A stretch of DNA of 5,622 nucleotides from an uncultured Lentisphaeria bacterium (lineage in GTDB: Bacteria > Verrucomicrobiota > Lentisphaeria > Victivallales > Victivallaceae): the NCBI GenBank assembly GCA_903821255.1, contig CAIJKT010000385.1, positions 1 through 5,622 on the forward strand, given 5' to 3'. Below are positions 5,598-5,622 of this stretch, piece after piece. Every line of letters begins with the position of its first letter. Position 1 is the stretch's first letter. The notes under the pieces are model-generated. The model did no database searches. It saw nothing but the letters and a program-made list of their open reading frames with translations, and was not told the origin of the DNA. The position numbers and the translations under genes are program-made.

Positions 5598-5622
5598 CTG
5601 ATATTTAAAAACATAACTTTTA

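Overview
The window looks like bacterial chromosome from the Lentisphaerota (Victivallis-like) or a close relative in the Planctomycetota-Verrucomicrobiota-Chlamydiota group. The main evidence is the last gene, a pseudopilin-like protein with an N-terminal [24 protein letters not shown] segment and a C-terminal H-X9-DG motif; this protein type is greatly expanded in those phyla. A membrane-anchored Ser/Thr kinase and a secreted, uncharacterised TIM-barrel protein fit the same picture. The assignment is by recognition only, with no marker gene present.

Layout: (1) 1-1478, minus strand: a transmembrane Ser/Thr protein kinase with an N-terminal Cys4 zinc-ribbon-like head. Its 3' end runs off the left edge, so it has no stop codon in the window. 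(2) 1696-2661, minus strand: a two-domain SGNH/GDSL hydrolase with an SsfX3-like beta-sandwich in front, 217 bp upstream of the kinase. (3) 2662-2821: a divergent control region with a near-perfect 16-bp palindrome that contains a consensus TATAAT. A seven-codon mini-ORF follows, whose stop overlaps the start of the next gene. (4) 2822-3901, plus strand: an exported TIM-barrel protein of unknown function with two vicinal cysteine pairs. (5) 3938-3976: a good sigma70-type promoter overlapped by three copies of a TTTTAC/GTAAAA half-site. (6) 4023-4850, plus strand: a classical short-chain dehydrogenase. (7) 4922-4944: a strong hairpin terminator between convergent genes, with its T tract on the minus strand. 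(8) 4972-5565, minus strand: the pseudopilin-like protein, with a second 16-bp palindrome just upstream of its ribosome binding site.

How the genes may work together: the divergent hydrolase/TIM-barrel pair looks like part of a glycan or acyl-ester utilisation locus. One protein is exported and the other probably cytoplasmic, so they could act at successive steps on one substrate. That is inference from domain type and arrangement. The dehydrogenase has its own promoter and the pilin-like gene is an independent unit; nothing in the sequence ties either to the hydrolase pair. I see no RNA genes, CRISPR arrays, insertion sequences or phage genes. The window is mostly ordinary genome content; the best leads are the cysteine-rich barrel protein, the mini-ORF overlap and the palindromic sites at the promoters.
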